58,828 nucleotides of DNA from UBA4661 sp002405405 (GCA_036847245.1 DAIUAL010000002.1:1-58828); one strand, 5' to 3'. Numbered from the stretch's first letter, positions 27,861 through 36,220 are shown. Program-made: numbers and translations. The notes: generated by a model not told the origin, from the sequence alone.

Positions 27861-28247
27861 TTATGCAGCAAGTTGAAGAAATTGTTGCGGTGTTTGATTT
27901 GCTTGTGCAAGCGAGGCAACAGCAATCTGCTGTTGTACCTGCGAGCGTGATAGTTGCAGTGTCTGCTCGGCATCGCTTGCTGATTGCAAGGACTGCTGAT
28001 TACTCAGTTCTTGCACGGCATTTTGTGACTGTTGTGCTACGCGTGCTTCGTTGGAGATTGCACCGGTGTCAGGCACATTCTGTGAAGTCCGTGCCTGCTC
28101 TCCTTGCTGTGTTCGGCGCGTACTTTGTGTTTGTTGCGTCTGCTCAACACGCTGGACTTCCTGCGTACGCTCTGCTTCTTGTGTACGCTGAGCTTGTTGT
28201 ACTTGCTGAACGGGCTGTTGCAACTTGCTGATGTCGGTAGTATTCAT
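27861..28247 (-). CDS. Gln-rich low-complexity protein with a flagellin-like C-terminus
   Basis: 128 residues, function unknown. The first half is low-complexity, rich in Gln, Arg and Thr with a repeating TQ/QQ pattern (RTQEAERTQEVQRVEQTQQT). The second half is helical; its last 28 residues, ending LAQANQTPQQFLQLAA, closely follow the C-terminal D0 helix of flagellins, whose usual ending is of the form QANQ-x-PQ-x-x-L-x-L-L. No N-terminal flagellin domain and no other flagellar gene is present. It may be a short relative of filament or capping proteins, or a convergent helix. It is transcribed alone. Confidence 0.6.
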   Translation of the reverse strand: MNTTDISKLQQPVQQVQQAQRTQEAERTQEVQRVEQTQQTQSTRRTQQGEQARTSQNVPDTGAISNEARVAQQSQNAVQELSNQQSLQSASDAEQTLQLSRSQVQQQIAVASLAQANQTPQQFLQLAA

Positions 28248-28332
28248 GATTTGACTGAAAAACAGTATTATACACCCGCATCCTGCGTGAATTGCTCATC
28301 CGTATTGCATTAACAAGGTTATGCGAAGATAC

Positions 28333-28376
28333 AAAAAATGTATGCTTGTTATGCTCAAGCATTGACTACATTTTTT
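28333..28376 (-). terminator. Minus-strand terminator hairpin
   Basis: Outer arms AAAAAATGTA (28333-28342) and TACATTTTTT (28367-28376) enclose an inner stem TGCTTG/CAAGCA, with a five-base bulge on one side. It lies just beyond the stop of the gene at 28378, with a T run at its minus-strand exit. Confidence 0.7.
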
Positions 28377-28377
28377 G

Positions 28378-29037
28378 CTATCGCAAGATCGATTTCGTTA
28401 TCACCATTTCGACAAGAAAATACTGCTCCAGTCGAAATTTTGGTCCGAATTCCTCAGGCGGAACATCAGACTGTGCCACATTGCAATACGAACCACTACC
28501 ATCGGGATATATCGTCGGTGGAATAATAGCGCACAGATAGAACGGCTTACCAATCGGCACTGCCAATGTTGTATTTGCCCCAAGGAAATCTTTCAAAGCA
28601 TAATCTTCCTTGATAGGCAATAAAGCATACGTAAGCTTTCGACTACTGAACTGTGGTGTACTTATCTGCATTCGTAGCTTATCATCTTGTATTTTACAAA
28701 TAAATCGAAAGGATGCCGAATCCTTTTTGATCATAAAAAAATCATCAATGGTGCCATCTATCAATGTATCTGTTTTGACAAGTTTGCCTCGCTTGAATTC
28801 TTTGACAAAGAGCTGGTAAAATGTGCCTTTCAAACTTGTACTCTTGAAATGTACCAGCTGAATAGCAAGATTCTCAAAGCGCATGAGGTGATTGAGCGAT
28901 TCATTACCTGTGCTATAGTCTAAACGAAGTATTGCCACTGAATCAGAACCTTGCGCATGTGTCACACATGGCAACAAAAAGAACAGAGAGAATGCCACAG
29001 TTATGTGCGCGATAATATTTATGTATGGTATCATCAT
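28378..29037 (-). CDS. Secreted hypothetical protein
   Basis: 219 residues with a cleavable signal peptide (IAHITVAFSLFFLLPCVTHAQ). The mature part is mostly beta-strand-like and includes GTFYQLFVKEFKRGKLVKTD, and a C-terminal stretch with paired Cys (FYLCAIIPPT and SGSYCNVAQ). No family is recognised. ATG 29037 (or 29034) gives a normal signal peptide; the ATG-less extension to 29073 is unlikely. It stands 69 bases downstream of the M56 stop. Confidence 0.65.
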   Translation of the reverse strand: MMIPYINIIAHITVAFSLFFLLPCVTHAQGSDSVAILRLDYSTGNESLNHLMRFENLAIQLVHFKSTSLKGTFYQLFVKEFKRGKLVKTDTLIDGTIDDFFMIKKDSASFRFICKIQDDKLRMQISTPQFSSRKLTYALLPIKEDYALKDFLGANTTLAVPIGKPFYLCAIIPPTIYPDGSGSYCNVAQSDVPPEEFGPKFRLEQYFLVEMVITKSILR

Positions 29038-29106
29038 GAAAAAGAATTGATGAGAAAAAATGACCGCGAACAAGATACTGTGGCATATTCCACTGCTTAT
29101 CCATGA

Positions 29107-31863
29107 TTACCAATCCGTCAGTAACTCAGTAATTTTTTTCGTGCTGAGTCCTTCCTCTTTGAGTTTTTTCAACTTTTTGATCGAGATTCCAAGCACGCCG
29201 ATTTCGCTGATTTCATCGGAGGTAAAACCCATTCCTTTTGCTTCGCGCACCCATTCGATACTCACACCTCGCACGCCAATTTCTGCAATATCATCAGAGT
29301 TCAAGCCAAGCTTGCGGAGTTCAGAAGCATAGTCGGGACGAATACCACGTACGGCAAGTTCCATTGTTTCATCAGTCGAGAATCCTTGTTCCTTATATGC
29401 TTTGGCAGTTTCGGGCTTGATACCTCGCACACCATAATCCATCGCGGCATGCACATCAAAACCTTGTGCTTGATATACTTTTGCACGTTCGGGATCAATA
29501 CCACGCACGGCAAGTTCCATTGCATCATGATCAGAGAATCCTGCTGAACGGAATTTTTTGGCTGTTTCAGGTTTGATACCGCGAACGGCATACTCGAGCA
29601 TTTCACGATATGCAAAGCCCGCCGCTTTGTACTCTTTCGCTTTTTCAGGACTGATGCCACGAACCGCGATTTCCATTGCTTCATCGTCCGGGACACCGGC
29701 ATCGCGGAGTTTTTTAGCAGTTTCGGGTTTGATACCGCGCACGGCATATTCCATAGCATCATCGGTAGCAAAGCCAAGCTCTTTGTATGCTTGGGCTGTT
29801 TTCGGAGTAATGCCACGTACGCCAAGTTCGTACACCTCGTGCCCTTTAAAACCTGCGGCTTTGAGTTCTTTGGCGGTTGTAGGCTTGATTCCTCGTACAC
29901 CCAATTCCTTTGCTTCGTCTGTAGAAAATCCGGCATCTTTATATTCCTTCACCGTAGCAGGACGCAAACCACGTACACCAAATTCTACAGCTTCATTGCG
30001 AGTGAATCCCTGCGACATAAAGGACGACGCTACGGCAGGCGAAACACCAACCACACCAAAAGATTGAATATCATCGACTTTCATACCCTGTGCAAGTGCA
30101 TCTTTGACATACGATGGCTTCACACCGGTAAGAACAAAACCCACAACATGATTGAGCGACAAATTCATTCCTTTGAATGCTTCGAACTTACTGAGTTTTG
30201 TTCCTGCCAAGGCAACATCATAGAGTAACATATCCGTAACGGGACTATATCCCATTGCTTTAAGCTCGGCAATAGCTTTAGTATCAGCTGTAAAGCGGTA
30301 TGTTCCTTTGGCTTTACCACGGGCATTGACTGTTCCCTTCATACTGAGTGTACCGAGTTCAAAGGGCAGAGTGCAAGAAATTTCACCTTCTTTTGCAAAA
30401 GATTGCGCAGATAGACCTCGAAATTTATCAAGAGAGTAACGGCTGTATATGTGATAACCGATGCCATCATTTGGTTCATTTAAGCGCAAGGTAACGCGGT
30501 CATCATCACGCAGTTCTGCCGCCCATTCGCCTACAGGCTCTGCGTTGGGATCAAGCCGGTCTTTGGTACGATTGAACACGACATGGTCACCATAGATCAT
30601 GGTATCATCATCACGTTCAACAGAATCTTTTTTGGTTTTGCGTTTGTCACGTTCAGCGGTCAGACCAATGGGCTCAGCGATGGTTTCAACAACAGCATCT
30701 TTGACAACTGTTGATGTTTTAGCAACAAGTTCCTGCACTTCTGTGTTGGTGCCGAGAACAAGCATAAGAGCAATCGTCAAGGCAAGTGCTGCCGAGAAAT
30801 AACCGCTGTGCAAGCGGGGCGTGTCGACAGGTGATTGCAATAAGCGTTGGATACGATGAAGAAGCATATTCTTTCCTCCTTTGCCGGGGAAAAATTGTGA
30901 AGACGAGAATGGATTGATGAGAGAAGAATACTGAACAAGCGCGGAGAGTGCCGTAGCAATAGCACGAGAATCTCCCGTTACACTGAGCGCAATATCATCG
31001 CAACAGTGTTCACGCTCTTGGTTGATAATTCCTGACAACCACCACACCGCGGGATGATAAAACAGGATACTTTCGACAATAGACTGCACGATATTCACAG
31101 CAAAATCACGCCGAAGAATATGAGCCATTTCGTGAGCAAGAATTGCTTCGACTTGTTGCGGTGTCAGCCCCGCAATCATGCCCACCGGAAAAAGAATCAT
31201 CGGCTTGAGAATACCAATCGTCATTGGCACGCGAGCAAGCGTAGATTCTACTACCTCAACTGTTGTGGAGAGTGCGATTTTTTCGGCAATCGATTGTACC
31301 GTCCGTTGCCAGACTTCGGGCAGAGGTTGTACACCCTCTGTACGCAGTCGCCGCACATACCATGTGCTTAAAAAAAGTTTTCCCAAAAAGACCACGACTC
31401 CGCAGAACCATAGTGCTACCATGAAGTCGATGTGTTCATTGATAAAAGTTTGCCATGTTCCTTGAAGTGCTTGTAAGCGTTGGAGCAATGTGGGTAGAGA
31501 GCTTGCTGTAACACTCTGCGTCATGGTTGCATTACCTTGCGACAAGGATGATGATATCGACTGCGAAGAAAGAGACTCTTGTGAGACACTGCTCATGACA
31601 GAAGCACTGCGAATACTCACAAGTGGCTGTGCTGAAGAATATTCAATGAATGCCGTTCCACACACAATACAAAAAAGCAAAGCCAAACCACCAAGTGCTA
31701 CACGATAGACATATTCTGACTCGCGCTCATCGCCACGAGCACGCAAGCGATGAAATACAACACCGGCAACCAAGGCGATCAAGGCACCCTGCCACAAAGA
31801 ATGAATCAATGCCCACCCAATAGCATATAACAGTGTCGAGCCGGTCGAGGAAAATGCAAGCAT
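29107..31863 (-). CDS. M56 (BlaR1-like) membrane metallopeptidase with thirteen C-terminal repeats
   Basis: 918 residues. The N-terminal part has membrane segments at about 11-37, 53-75 and 147-166, then the zinc site HEMAH at 244-248 with the downstream EREHCCDD block (about 283-290), then a fourth membrane segment near 363-385. In BlaR1/MecR1 proteins this part is the gluzincin that triggers loss of the BlaI repressor, whose gene precedes this one. The sensor differs: no penicillin-binding SxxK domain is seen. Residues about 430-575 look beta-rich (GTLSMKGTVNARGKAKGTY), and about 577-918 form thirteen 26-residue helical repeats. What it senses is unknown. Confidence 0.88.
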   Translation of the reverse strand: MLAFSSTGSTLLYAIGWALIHSLWQGALIALVAGVVFHRLRARGDERESEYVYRVALGGLALLFCIVCGTAFIEYSSAQPLVSIRSASVMSSVSQESLSSQSISSSLSQGNATMTQSVTASSLPTLLQRLQALQGTWQTFINEHIDFMVALWFCGVVVFLGKLFLSTWYVRRLRTEGVQPLPEVWQRTVQSIAEKIALSTTVEVVESTLARVPMTIGILKPMILFPVGMIAGLTPQQVEAILAHEMAHILRRDFAVNIVQSIVESILFYHPAVWWLSGIINQEREHCCDDIALSVTGDSRAIATALSALVQYSSLINPFSSSQFFPGKGGKNMLLHRIQRLLQSPVDTPRLHSGYFSAALALTIALMLVLGTNTEVQELVAKTSTVVKDAVVETIAEPIGLTAERDKRKTKKDSVERDDDTMIYGDHVVFNRTKDRLDPNAEPVGEWAAELRDDDRVTLRLNEPNDGIGYHIYSRYSLDKFRGLSAQSFAKEGEISCTLPFELGTLSMKGTVNARGKAKGTYRFTADTKAIAELKAMGYSPVTDMLLYDVALAGTKLSKFEAFKGMNLSLNHVVGFVLTGVKPSYVKDALAQGMKVDDIQSFGVVGVSPAVASSFMSQGFTRNEAVEFGVRGLRPATVKEYKDAGFSTDEAKELGVRGIKPTTAKELKAAGFKGHEVYELGVRGITPKTAQAYKELGFATDDAMEYAVRGIKPETAKKLRDAGVPDDEAMEIAVRGISPEKAKEYKAAGFAYREMLEYAVRGIKPETAKKFRSAGFSDHDAMELAVRGIDPERAKVYQAQGFDVHAAMDYGVRGIKPETAKAYKEQGFSTDETMELAVRGIRPDYASELRKLGLNSDDIAEIGVRGVSIEWVREAKGMGFTSDEISEIGVLGISIKKLKKLKEEGLSTKKITELLTDW
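29110..30135 (-). repeat. Thirteen tandem 26-residue (78-bp) coding repeats in the M56 protein
   Basis: Repeats follow the pattern (A/G)VRGI-x-P-x-x-A-x-x-(Y/L)-(K/R)-x-x-G-F-x-x-x-x-x-x-E, for example AVRGIKPETAKKLRDAG. The central ones are most alike; the first and the last two have diverged, and the last is extended to about 30 residues. The pattern predicts two short helices per unit. Confidence 0.9.
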
Positions 31864-31933
31864 GAGAACACCTTTCGGGAAAATGCAGTGAAAAGAGAGA
31901 GTATTTGTGATCGATAAATATGGGGGTGTGCAA

Positions 31934-32374
31934 CTATTTGCTTTTCAAGAGCTTTTGAATTTCTTCCATTTCTTCTTTCGAGGGTGAGTAATTTCCAAGC
32001 GCCTGCTTGACAAGTTGCATGGGCGAGCCATGAAAAACAGCATCCATGAATTTTCCTAAGAGTGCTTTTTGCGTGTCTTCACGGGAGACAGTTGCAGAGT
32101 ACAAATGCGTTTTGTTGCTCTCATCGCGTCGAACTAATCCTTTTTCTGCCATGATCTGCATGATCTTGAGTGTGGTGGTATAACCGATTTCTCCCTCAAG
32201 CCCTTTTTGCACTTCTTTCGCATTGAGCATATCATTGACATCGCGAACGGATGCCGGTTGATGCTCCCACAAAATTTGCAGAATGGCTAATTCAGCATCA
32301 GTGGGCTTTACGGATGATGTTGAAAAAAAAGAACGCATCGTTTTTTTGACTGAAGATTTTGATGCAGATGCCAT
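31934..32374 (-). CDS. BlaI/MecI family transcriptional repressor
   Basis: 146 residues with the winged-helix domain of BlaI/MecI/CopY proteins: TDAELAILQILWEHQPASVRDV, GYTTTLKIMQIMAEKGLVRRDE and NKTHLYSATVSREDTQKALL. These repressors bind as dimers to palindromes and are removed when their M56 partner is activated. The M56 gene starts 70 bases downstream. Three matching palindromes lie upstream at 32435-32546, pointing to autoregulation. ATG 32374 is chosen, since the longer frame starts with TTG. Confidence 0.92.
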   Translation of the reverse strand: MASASKSSVKKTMRSFFSTSSVKPTDAELAILQILWEHQPASVRDVNDMLNAKEVQKGLEGEIGYTTTLKIMQIMAEKGLVRRDESNKTHLYSATVSREDTQKALLGKFMDAVFHGSPMQLVKQALGNYSPSKEEMEEIQKLLKSK

Positions 32375-32434
32375 AGTATATGCCCTCAAAGTATTTCAAA
32401 GATTGTTTTTGTGAGTTGTCTTGCTGTTATTATC

Positions 32435-32450
32435 TACGAAAAATTTCGTA
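32435..32450. promoter_or_regulatory. Putative BlaI-type operator 1
   Basis: TACGAA-N4-TTCGTA; here the symmetry runs further, TCTACGAAA/TTTCGTAGA around a two-base centre (32433-32452). Lies 61 bases upstream of the BlaI-like start. Confidence 0.75.
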
Positions 32451-32506
32451 GAAAAGTTTCAAAAAAAGACGAAGATATTACTTGCTATTTTCTTCCGCCT
32501 GATTTA

Positions 32507-32522
32507 TACGAATTGTTTCGTA
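32507..32522. promoter_or_regulatory. Putative BlaI-type operator 2
   Basis: TACGAA-N4-TTCGTA, same arms as operator 1, centre 72 bases further from the gene. Confidence 0.75.
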
Positions 32523-32530
32523 GATAAACT

Positions 32531-32546
32531 TACGAAGTATTTCGTA
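32531..32546. promoter_or_regulatory. Putative BlaI-type operator 3
   Basis: TACGAA-N4-TTCGTA again, centre exactly 24 bases from operator 2. Three identical-arm palindromes within 112 bases are not expected by chance. Confidence 0.75.
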
Positions 32547-32601
32547 GATAGTTTCAAAAAAGTTGTGAAGAGATTGCAAAAAGTACAACAATCCACAAAA
32601 A

Positions 32602-32633
32602 AATCCCGCATAAGCATACAGCTGTGCGGGATT
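32602..32633 (-). terminator. Minus-strand terminator after HMA gene
   Basis: AATCCCGCA/TGCGGGATT stem, with a run of T at the minus-strand exit. The first arm on the minus strand is duplicated in the adjacent 24-bp repeat, so either copy could pair with the single distal arm. Confidence 0.8.
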
Positions 32634-32670
32634 ATGTTGTGTTGATTGTGCGGGATTATGTTGTGTTGAT
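32623..32670. repeat. Perfect tandem duplication of 24 bp
   Basis: Copies at 32623-32646 and 32647-32670 are identical, each beginning TGTGCGGGATTATG. The first copy overlaps the terminator arm. Confidence 0.9.
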
Positions 32671-32704
32671 GAGTGTGTATAAAGCAATACACTGCATGCA
32701 ATGC

Positions 32705-33079
32705 TTAATGTGTCTTTGCACCTGCTTCACGATACTTACAGCATTTCGGAAGTCCTGCATAGGTTGCATCCTGTGCTTTGGTTGTTTCTATATCATGACC
32801 AACCGATACGACTTTATCTTGAATAGCTTTGAGGTTTGTTTTGCTGTCATCAAATTTCACCGCAAGCATTTTTGTATTTTTATCCCATGTTGCCGATTGA
32901 ACGCCCTGCACTTCTTTGACGGCTTTTTCAATGCGTTTTTTGCACGAACCGCAATTGCCTGATACTTTGATTGTTTCTGCCTTATCCGCAGAAAATGCTG
33001 AAGCAGCAGTGCAACCCGCGATGATAGCACTAACAACCACAAGGCGTTGCCATGAACGGCGCAAAAAGAATGTTTTCAT
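32705..33079 (-). CDS. Secreted heavy-metal-associated (HMA) domain protein
   Basis: 124 residues: signal peptide (VVVSAIIAGCTAASAFSA) and one HMA domain with the metal-binding GNCGSCKKRIE and the VQGVQSATWDKNTKMLAVKFD fold. The C-terminal YAGLPKCCKYRE is a tail seen in Bacteroidota relatives. It probably binds copper or another soft metal in the periplasm. Its start is 38 bases from the divergent thioredoxin-like gene, so the promoters must overlap coding sequence or be compact. Confidence 0.88.
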   Translation of the reverse strand: MKTFFLRRSWQRLVVVSAIIAGCTAASAFSADKAETIKVSGNCGSCKKRIEKAVKEVQGVQSATWDKNTKMLAVKFDDSKTNLKAIQDKVVSVGHDIETTKAQDATYAGLPKCCKYREAGAKTH

Positions 33080-33117
33080 AGAATCAGTTCCTTAAAGTGA
33101 ACGAAGAGGTAATGTGT

Positions 33118-33759
33118 ATGTTAAAAGCAAACAAATTTACAACAATGTTGGTTAGCATACTGATTGCCAGTGCACTTTTTGATGTGGGAATTGCACTATT
33201 GTGGTATCATGAGTTACCCATACGTGTTCTACCGGAACATGCTCTCTGTATTCCTGAAAATATTGCCGCTTTATCGGTACACAATATTCAGTCGCAGAAA
33301 AAACCTCTTAAATCACTGTATGCACAACAACCTCTTTTACTTTCGGTATATCTTGGTGCGGGTTGCCCGATGTGCGTGATGACACTCCAACTTTTATCGC
33401 AACATGCCGACCGCGTCCGCGGATATGGTTGGGAACTTGCTGCTCTCAGCAACGATACACCCGAAGAAAATAGCGTTACTTTAGAGCGTCCGCAGGGTGA
33501 TAGCAGTTTTGCACAGCCCGGTGGTGCATTCAGTATTCCCCTCTATTCAGACATCAACCATACTGTGATGGAAGCCCTACGATGCTATCGCCCCGATACC
33601 GATACCGAACGACATGGACTTTTTCTCGTGGATACCGATGGAAAAATTCTCTACGACACCATTGATCGCCGCCCCATCGACGATCTTGAACCCATTATTG
33701 AGCGTATTCGTCATTATCGCACTACAAAAACACGGAGAATTGCCGAAAAGAAATGGTAA
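33118..33759 (+). CDS. Membrane-anchored thioredoxin-fold protein
   Basis: 213 residues. An N-terminal membrane anchor (MLVSILIASALFDVGIALLW) is followed by a peroxiredoxin/thioredoxin-like domain with GAGCPMCVMTLQLL (C-x-x-C) and FLVDTDGKILYDT near the end. A periplasmic disulfide or redox role is likely. ATG 33118 has a GAGG eight bases upstream and is preferred over the ATGs at 33097 and 33112. It is divergent from the HMA gene, suggesting a shared metal or redox theme. Confidence 0.8.
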   Translation: MLKANKFTTMLVSILIASALFDVGIALLWYHELPIRVLPEHALCIPENIAALSVHNIQSQKKPLKSLYAQQPLLLSVYLGAGCPMCVMTLQLLSQHADRVRGYGWELAALSNDTPEENSVTLERPQGDSSFAQPGGAFSIPLYSDINHTVMEALRCYRPDTDTERHGLFLVDTDGKILYDTIDRRPIDDLEPIIERIRHYRTTKTRRIAEKKW

Positions 33760-33921
33760 AGTTCTTCTTCTTTTTGTAGCTTGGAAGATCATACTTTCAG
33801 CAATCGTGAAGTATTCTCTGCAATAGGTAGAAATCGCCAACTTCATCGCATCGGAAATGCCACTTGAATTATTGTGCATCTGATCGTTTGATTCTACATT
33901 CACTTTTCACGTGCTTCATCA

Positions 33922-36192
33922 ATGAAAATCTCACAACGTGCATCAACTGGCAATCTTTCCTATTTCTACACGGAAGAAAAGCCCCCCGGAATGCTCAGTG
34001 CCCACATTATGTATCCTGCATACATTGTGTTGGCTCTTACACTCGTGGCAAGTATTGGCGTTGGTATTCTCCTTCTTCAAAATGTCGAAGAAGTACGCCG
34101 AAGCGATTTTGAACGAAATACTATCAATGTATCGCAGCGTCTTCGGAGTACTGTACAACGCTACACGCAGGTGTCGCAAACAATGATGGGTTTGTATGAA
34201 TCGTATGGCATCGTTATTCGCGATATTTTCGAGGTTGCTGCAACACCATCTGTACGTGTCTTTCCCTCAATGCTGTCGATTAGCTTTATCAGTTTTGTAC
34301 CCATTAGTGGTGTTGAGGATTTTGTTTACAATGCACGACGCGAACGGTACTTAGATTATCGCTTGGATGTCACCCCACAAGCGCGACAACGACTCTACAT
34401 GATGCCGATTTTTTATGTTGTACCATTCCCGGCGAAACAATCCTTAAGCGGTTTAGATGTTGCCAATATCCCTGAAATGCAACAAGCCATTCTGACAGCA
34501 CGTGACAGCAATTGCACGGTGCTCTCACAAACATTTCGCTTGGGTCAAGATTCAACTGTGATGGCACTTCTTGCACCGGTGTACAAACGAACGTTTCGTG
34601 CCGTCCCTGAAGCACAAGCAAAAGAAGACATTACTGCCGCCGACTACTATGTTCAAGCTGACACGACTACTTTGCAAGCACGTATCAAAAACTTCGCCGG
34701 TGTCATGTGCATCGAGATTCAACTGTCTCAATTTGTACGTGAGGCATTCGGCGAATTAGAACATGCCGATCCGGGCATTATTGTTCGCTGTATCGACAAA
34801 ACAGCCAACAATGCTGTTCTTTATCAATCTGCAAGTCTTTCGGCTCAATCGAACCCCAATTTCACCCCCGAATTTCAAACGCGTACACGAGTACAGCTCG
34901 GCAATCACACAATCGAACTCGAGTTTATTGCTACTCCGGAATTTGGCAGCAGTGTTGAAAAAAATCTACCCTATATCACCGCAGGTGTGAGTGTTTTAGC
35001 AAGTCTTTCATTGTTTGCTTTTTTAGTTTCATTGCTTTCAGGGCGTGCACGAGCACAATTTTTGGCAGAGCGTATTACACGCTCACAACGGCGCATTTTT
35101 GACTCTTCGCAGGATATGATCTGCGTAACAAGTTTGAATTATTCTATTCGCAGTGTAAATCCGGGTATGGTTGAAACTCTTGGCTATACTCCCGATGAGC
35201 TTATTGGTGCATCGTTGTGGCAGTTTTTTGATCAGAATGCCGATGCTTTAAAACTTTTCAAAGGTGCCGACGGCGAACGTATTCATTACGAAACACCAAT
35301 GCACAAAAAAGATGGCTCGGTGATATGGGTCAGCTGGAATAGCACGGTCAGCGATGATGCTATGTACAGTATCGGGCGCGATATTACCATCGAAAAGCAA
35401 TACGAACAGCAACTCCGACTTCGTACCAAACAAGTAGAGTTGGCACAACAGATTACGATTGAATCAGCACATAGCAAAAACATCTTGATGTCGAACTTGA
35501 GCTTTTATGCGCGTACGGCTTTATCAAGTATTTTGGGTTATGTACAGATTATTTCGATGCGAGCATACGATTCAAAAGACGAAGAAGAAACCCTCATCAA
35601 CACCATTCAGCGTGACTCTGACTTGCTCATGAGCCGTATGCATGACATTGTTACAATTGCCGAACGCGACACGATTGCCTCTATCACTCGCGGTACAATG
35701 ATGCGCATCCCAATTCTCGAATCTTTTGCTGATTTTGAGAATGAACTTGCTCAACGACTCCCTAACAAAGGCATTACATTCGCCAAACAGTTTGATGCTG
35801 AAGTAGCCGACTACATCCTGAATGTTGATCGCGAAATGTTTTACAATGCCTTGACTTTTGCCATTGATAGTTTGACACAAGGTTCTCAATTTTCGTTTGT
35901 GCAAACAGGCATTACACTCAATACACACGAAGCCGTAGCAGAGTGCGAATTTCTTTTCCCCATATCGCCGGGGATTCATGATACGCTCAAACGCTTCCGC
36001 TCATACTCCATGTTTCAATTGATCTCTGCACTAGATCAAGACAACGACGATATTATGTTCCGCTTGGCACAAGCACACTCACTCTTCAAAATGCTCGGCG
36101 CAAATATCATGGTTGATGTTGTTGATGAAGAAACAGCGGTCATGTTTCTCTCGATTTCTGTACGCAAAATGATTCGTCTACCTCAGCAATGA
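33922..36192 (+). CDS. CHASE-PAS sensor protein with degenerate histidine-kinase core
   Basis: 756 residues. Membrane segments at about 31-53 and 353-376 enclose a CHASE-like extracytoplasmic domain. A PAS domain follows at about 390-490 (IFDSSQDMICVTSLNYSIR to GRDITIEKQYE). Beyond a coiled coil lies S527-FYARTA, aligned with the S-H-E-x-R-T-P of histidine kinases; the phospho-acceptor His is Phe528, and the Glu and Pro are also lost. The ATPase N-box region (NVDREMFYNALTFAIDSL) lacks its Asn, and no G boxes are evident. It is thus probably a signalling pseudokinase or a divergent output domain. Confidence 0.82.
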   Translation: MKISQRASTGNLSYFYTEEKPPGMLSAHIMYPAYIVLALTLVASIGVGILLLQNVEEVRRSDFERNTINVSQRLRSTVQRYTQVSQTMMGLYESYGIVIRDIFEVAATPSVRVFPSMLSISFISFVPISGVEDFVYNARRERYLDYRLDVTPQARQRLYMMPIFYVVPFPAKQSLSGLDVANIPEMQQAILTARDSNCTVLSQTFRLGQDSTVMALLAPVYKRTFRAVPEAQAKEDITAADYYVQADTTTLQARIKNFAGVMCIEIQLSQFVREAFGELEHADPGIIVRCIDKTANNAVLYQSASLSAQSNPNFTPEFQTRTRVQLGNHTIELEFIATPEFGSSVEKNLPYITAGVSVLASLSLFAFLVSLLSGRARAQFLAERITRSQRRIFDSSQDMICVTSLNYSIRSVNPGMVETLGYTPDELIGASLWQFFDQNADALKLFKGADGERIHYETPMHKKDGSVIWVSWNSTVSDDAMYSIGRDITIEKQYEQQLRLRTKQVELAQQITIESAHSKNILMSNLSFYARTALSSILGYVQIISMRAYDSKDEEETLINTIQRDSDLLMSRMHDIVTIAERDTIASITRGTMMRIPILESFADFENELAQRLPNKGITFAKQFDAEVADYILNVDREMFYNALTFAIDSLTQGSQFSFVQTGITLNTHEAVAECEFLFPISPGIHDTLKRFRSYSMFQLISALDQDNDDIMFRLAQAHSLFKMLGANIMVDVVDEETAVMFLSISVRKMIRLPQQ

Positions 36193-36220
36193 TGAGATAT
36201 TGAAGTCACCATTACCTCTC

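Larger units (their letters stand above)
32375..32704. other. 330-bp regulatory stretch between HMA and blaI-like genes
   Basis: Contains, in order, one isolated palindromic operator, a pair of palindromic operators, a minus-strand terminator hairpin and a tandem 24-bp repeat, each listed separately. It is AT-rich. No gene is seen in it. Confidence 0.7.

Noticed and set aside
29558..30067. Long plus-strand open frame antisense to the M56 repeats, itself periodic
   Set aside because: The periodicity is the reverse reading of the 78-bp repeats and the composition follows from them; the minus-strand M56 frame has the real zinc site.
29110..30135. Regular repeats suggestive of a CRISPR array
   Set aside because: Units are in-frame codons of the M56 protein with no spacers.
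32623..32670. The 24-bp tandem repeat as an attachment site of a mobile element
   Set aside because: No integrase, tRNA or cargo is near, and the copies are directly adjacent.
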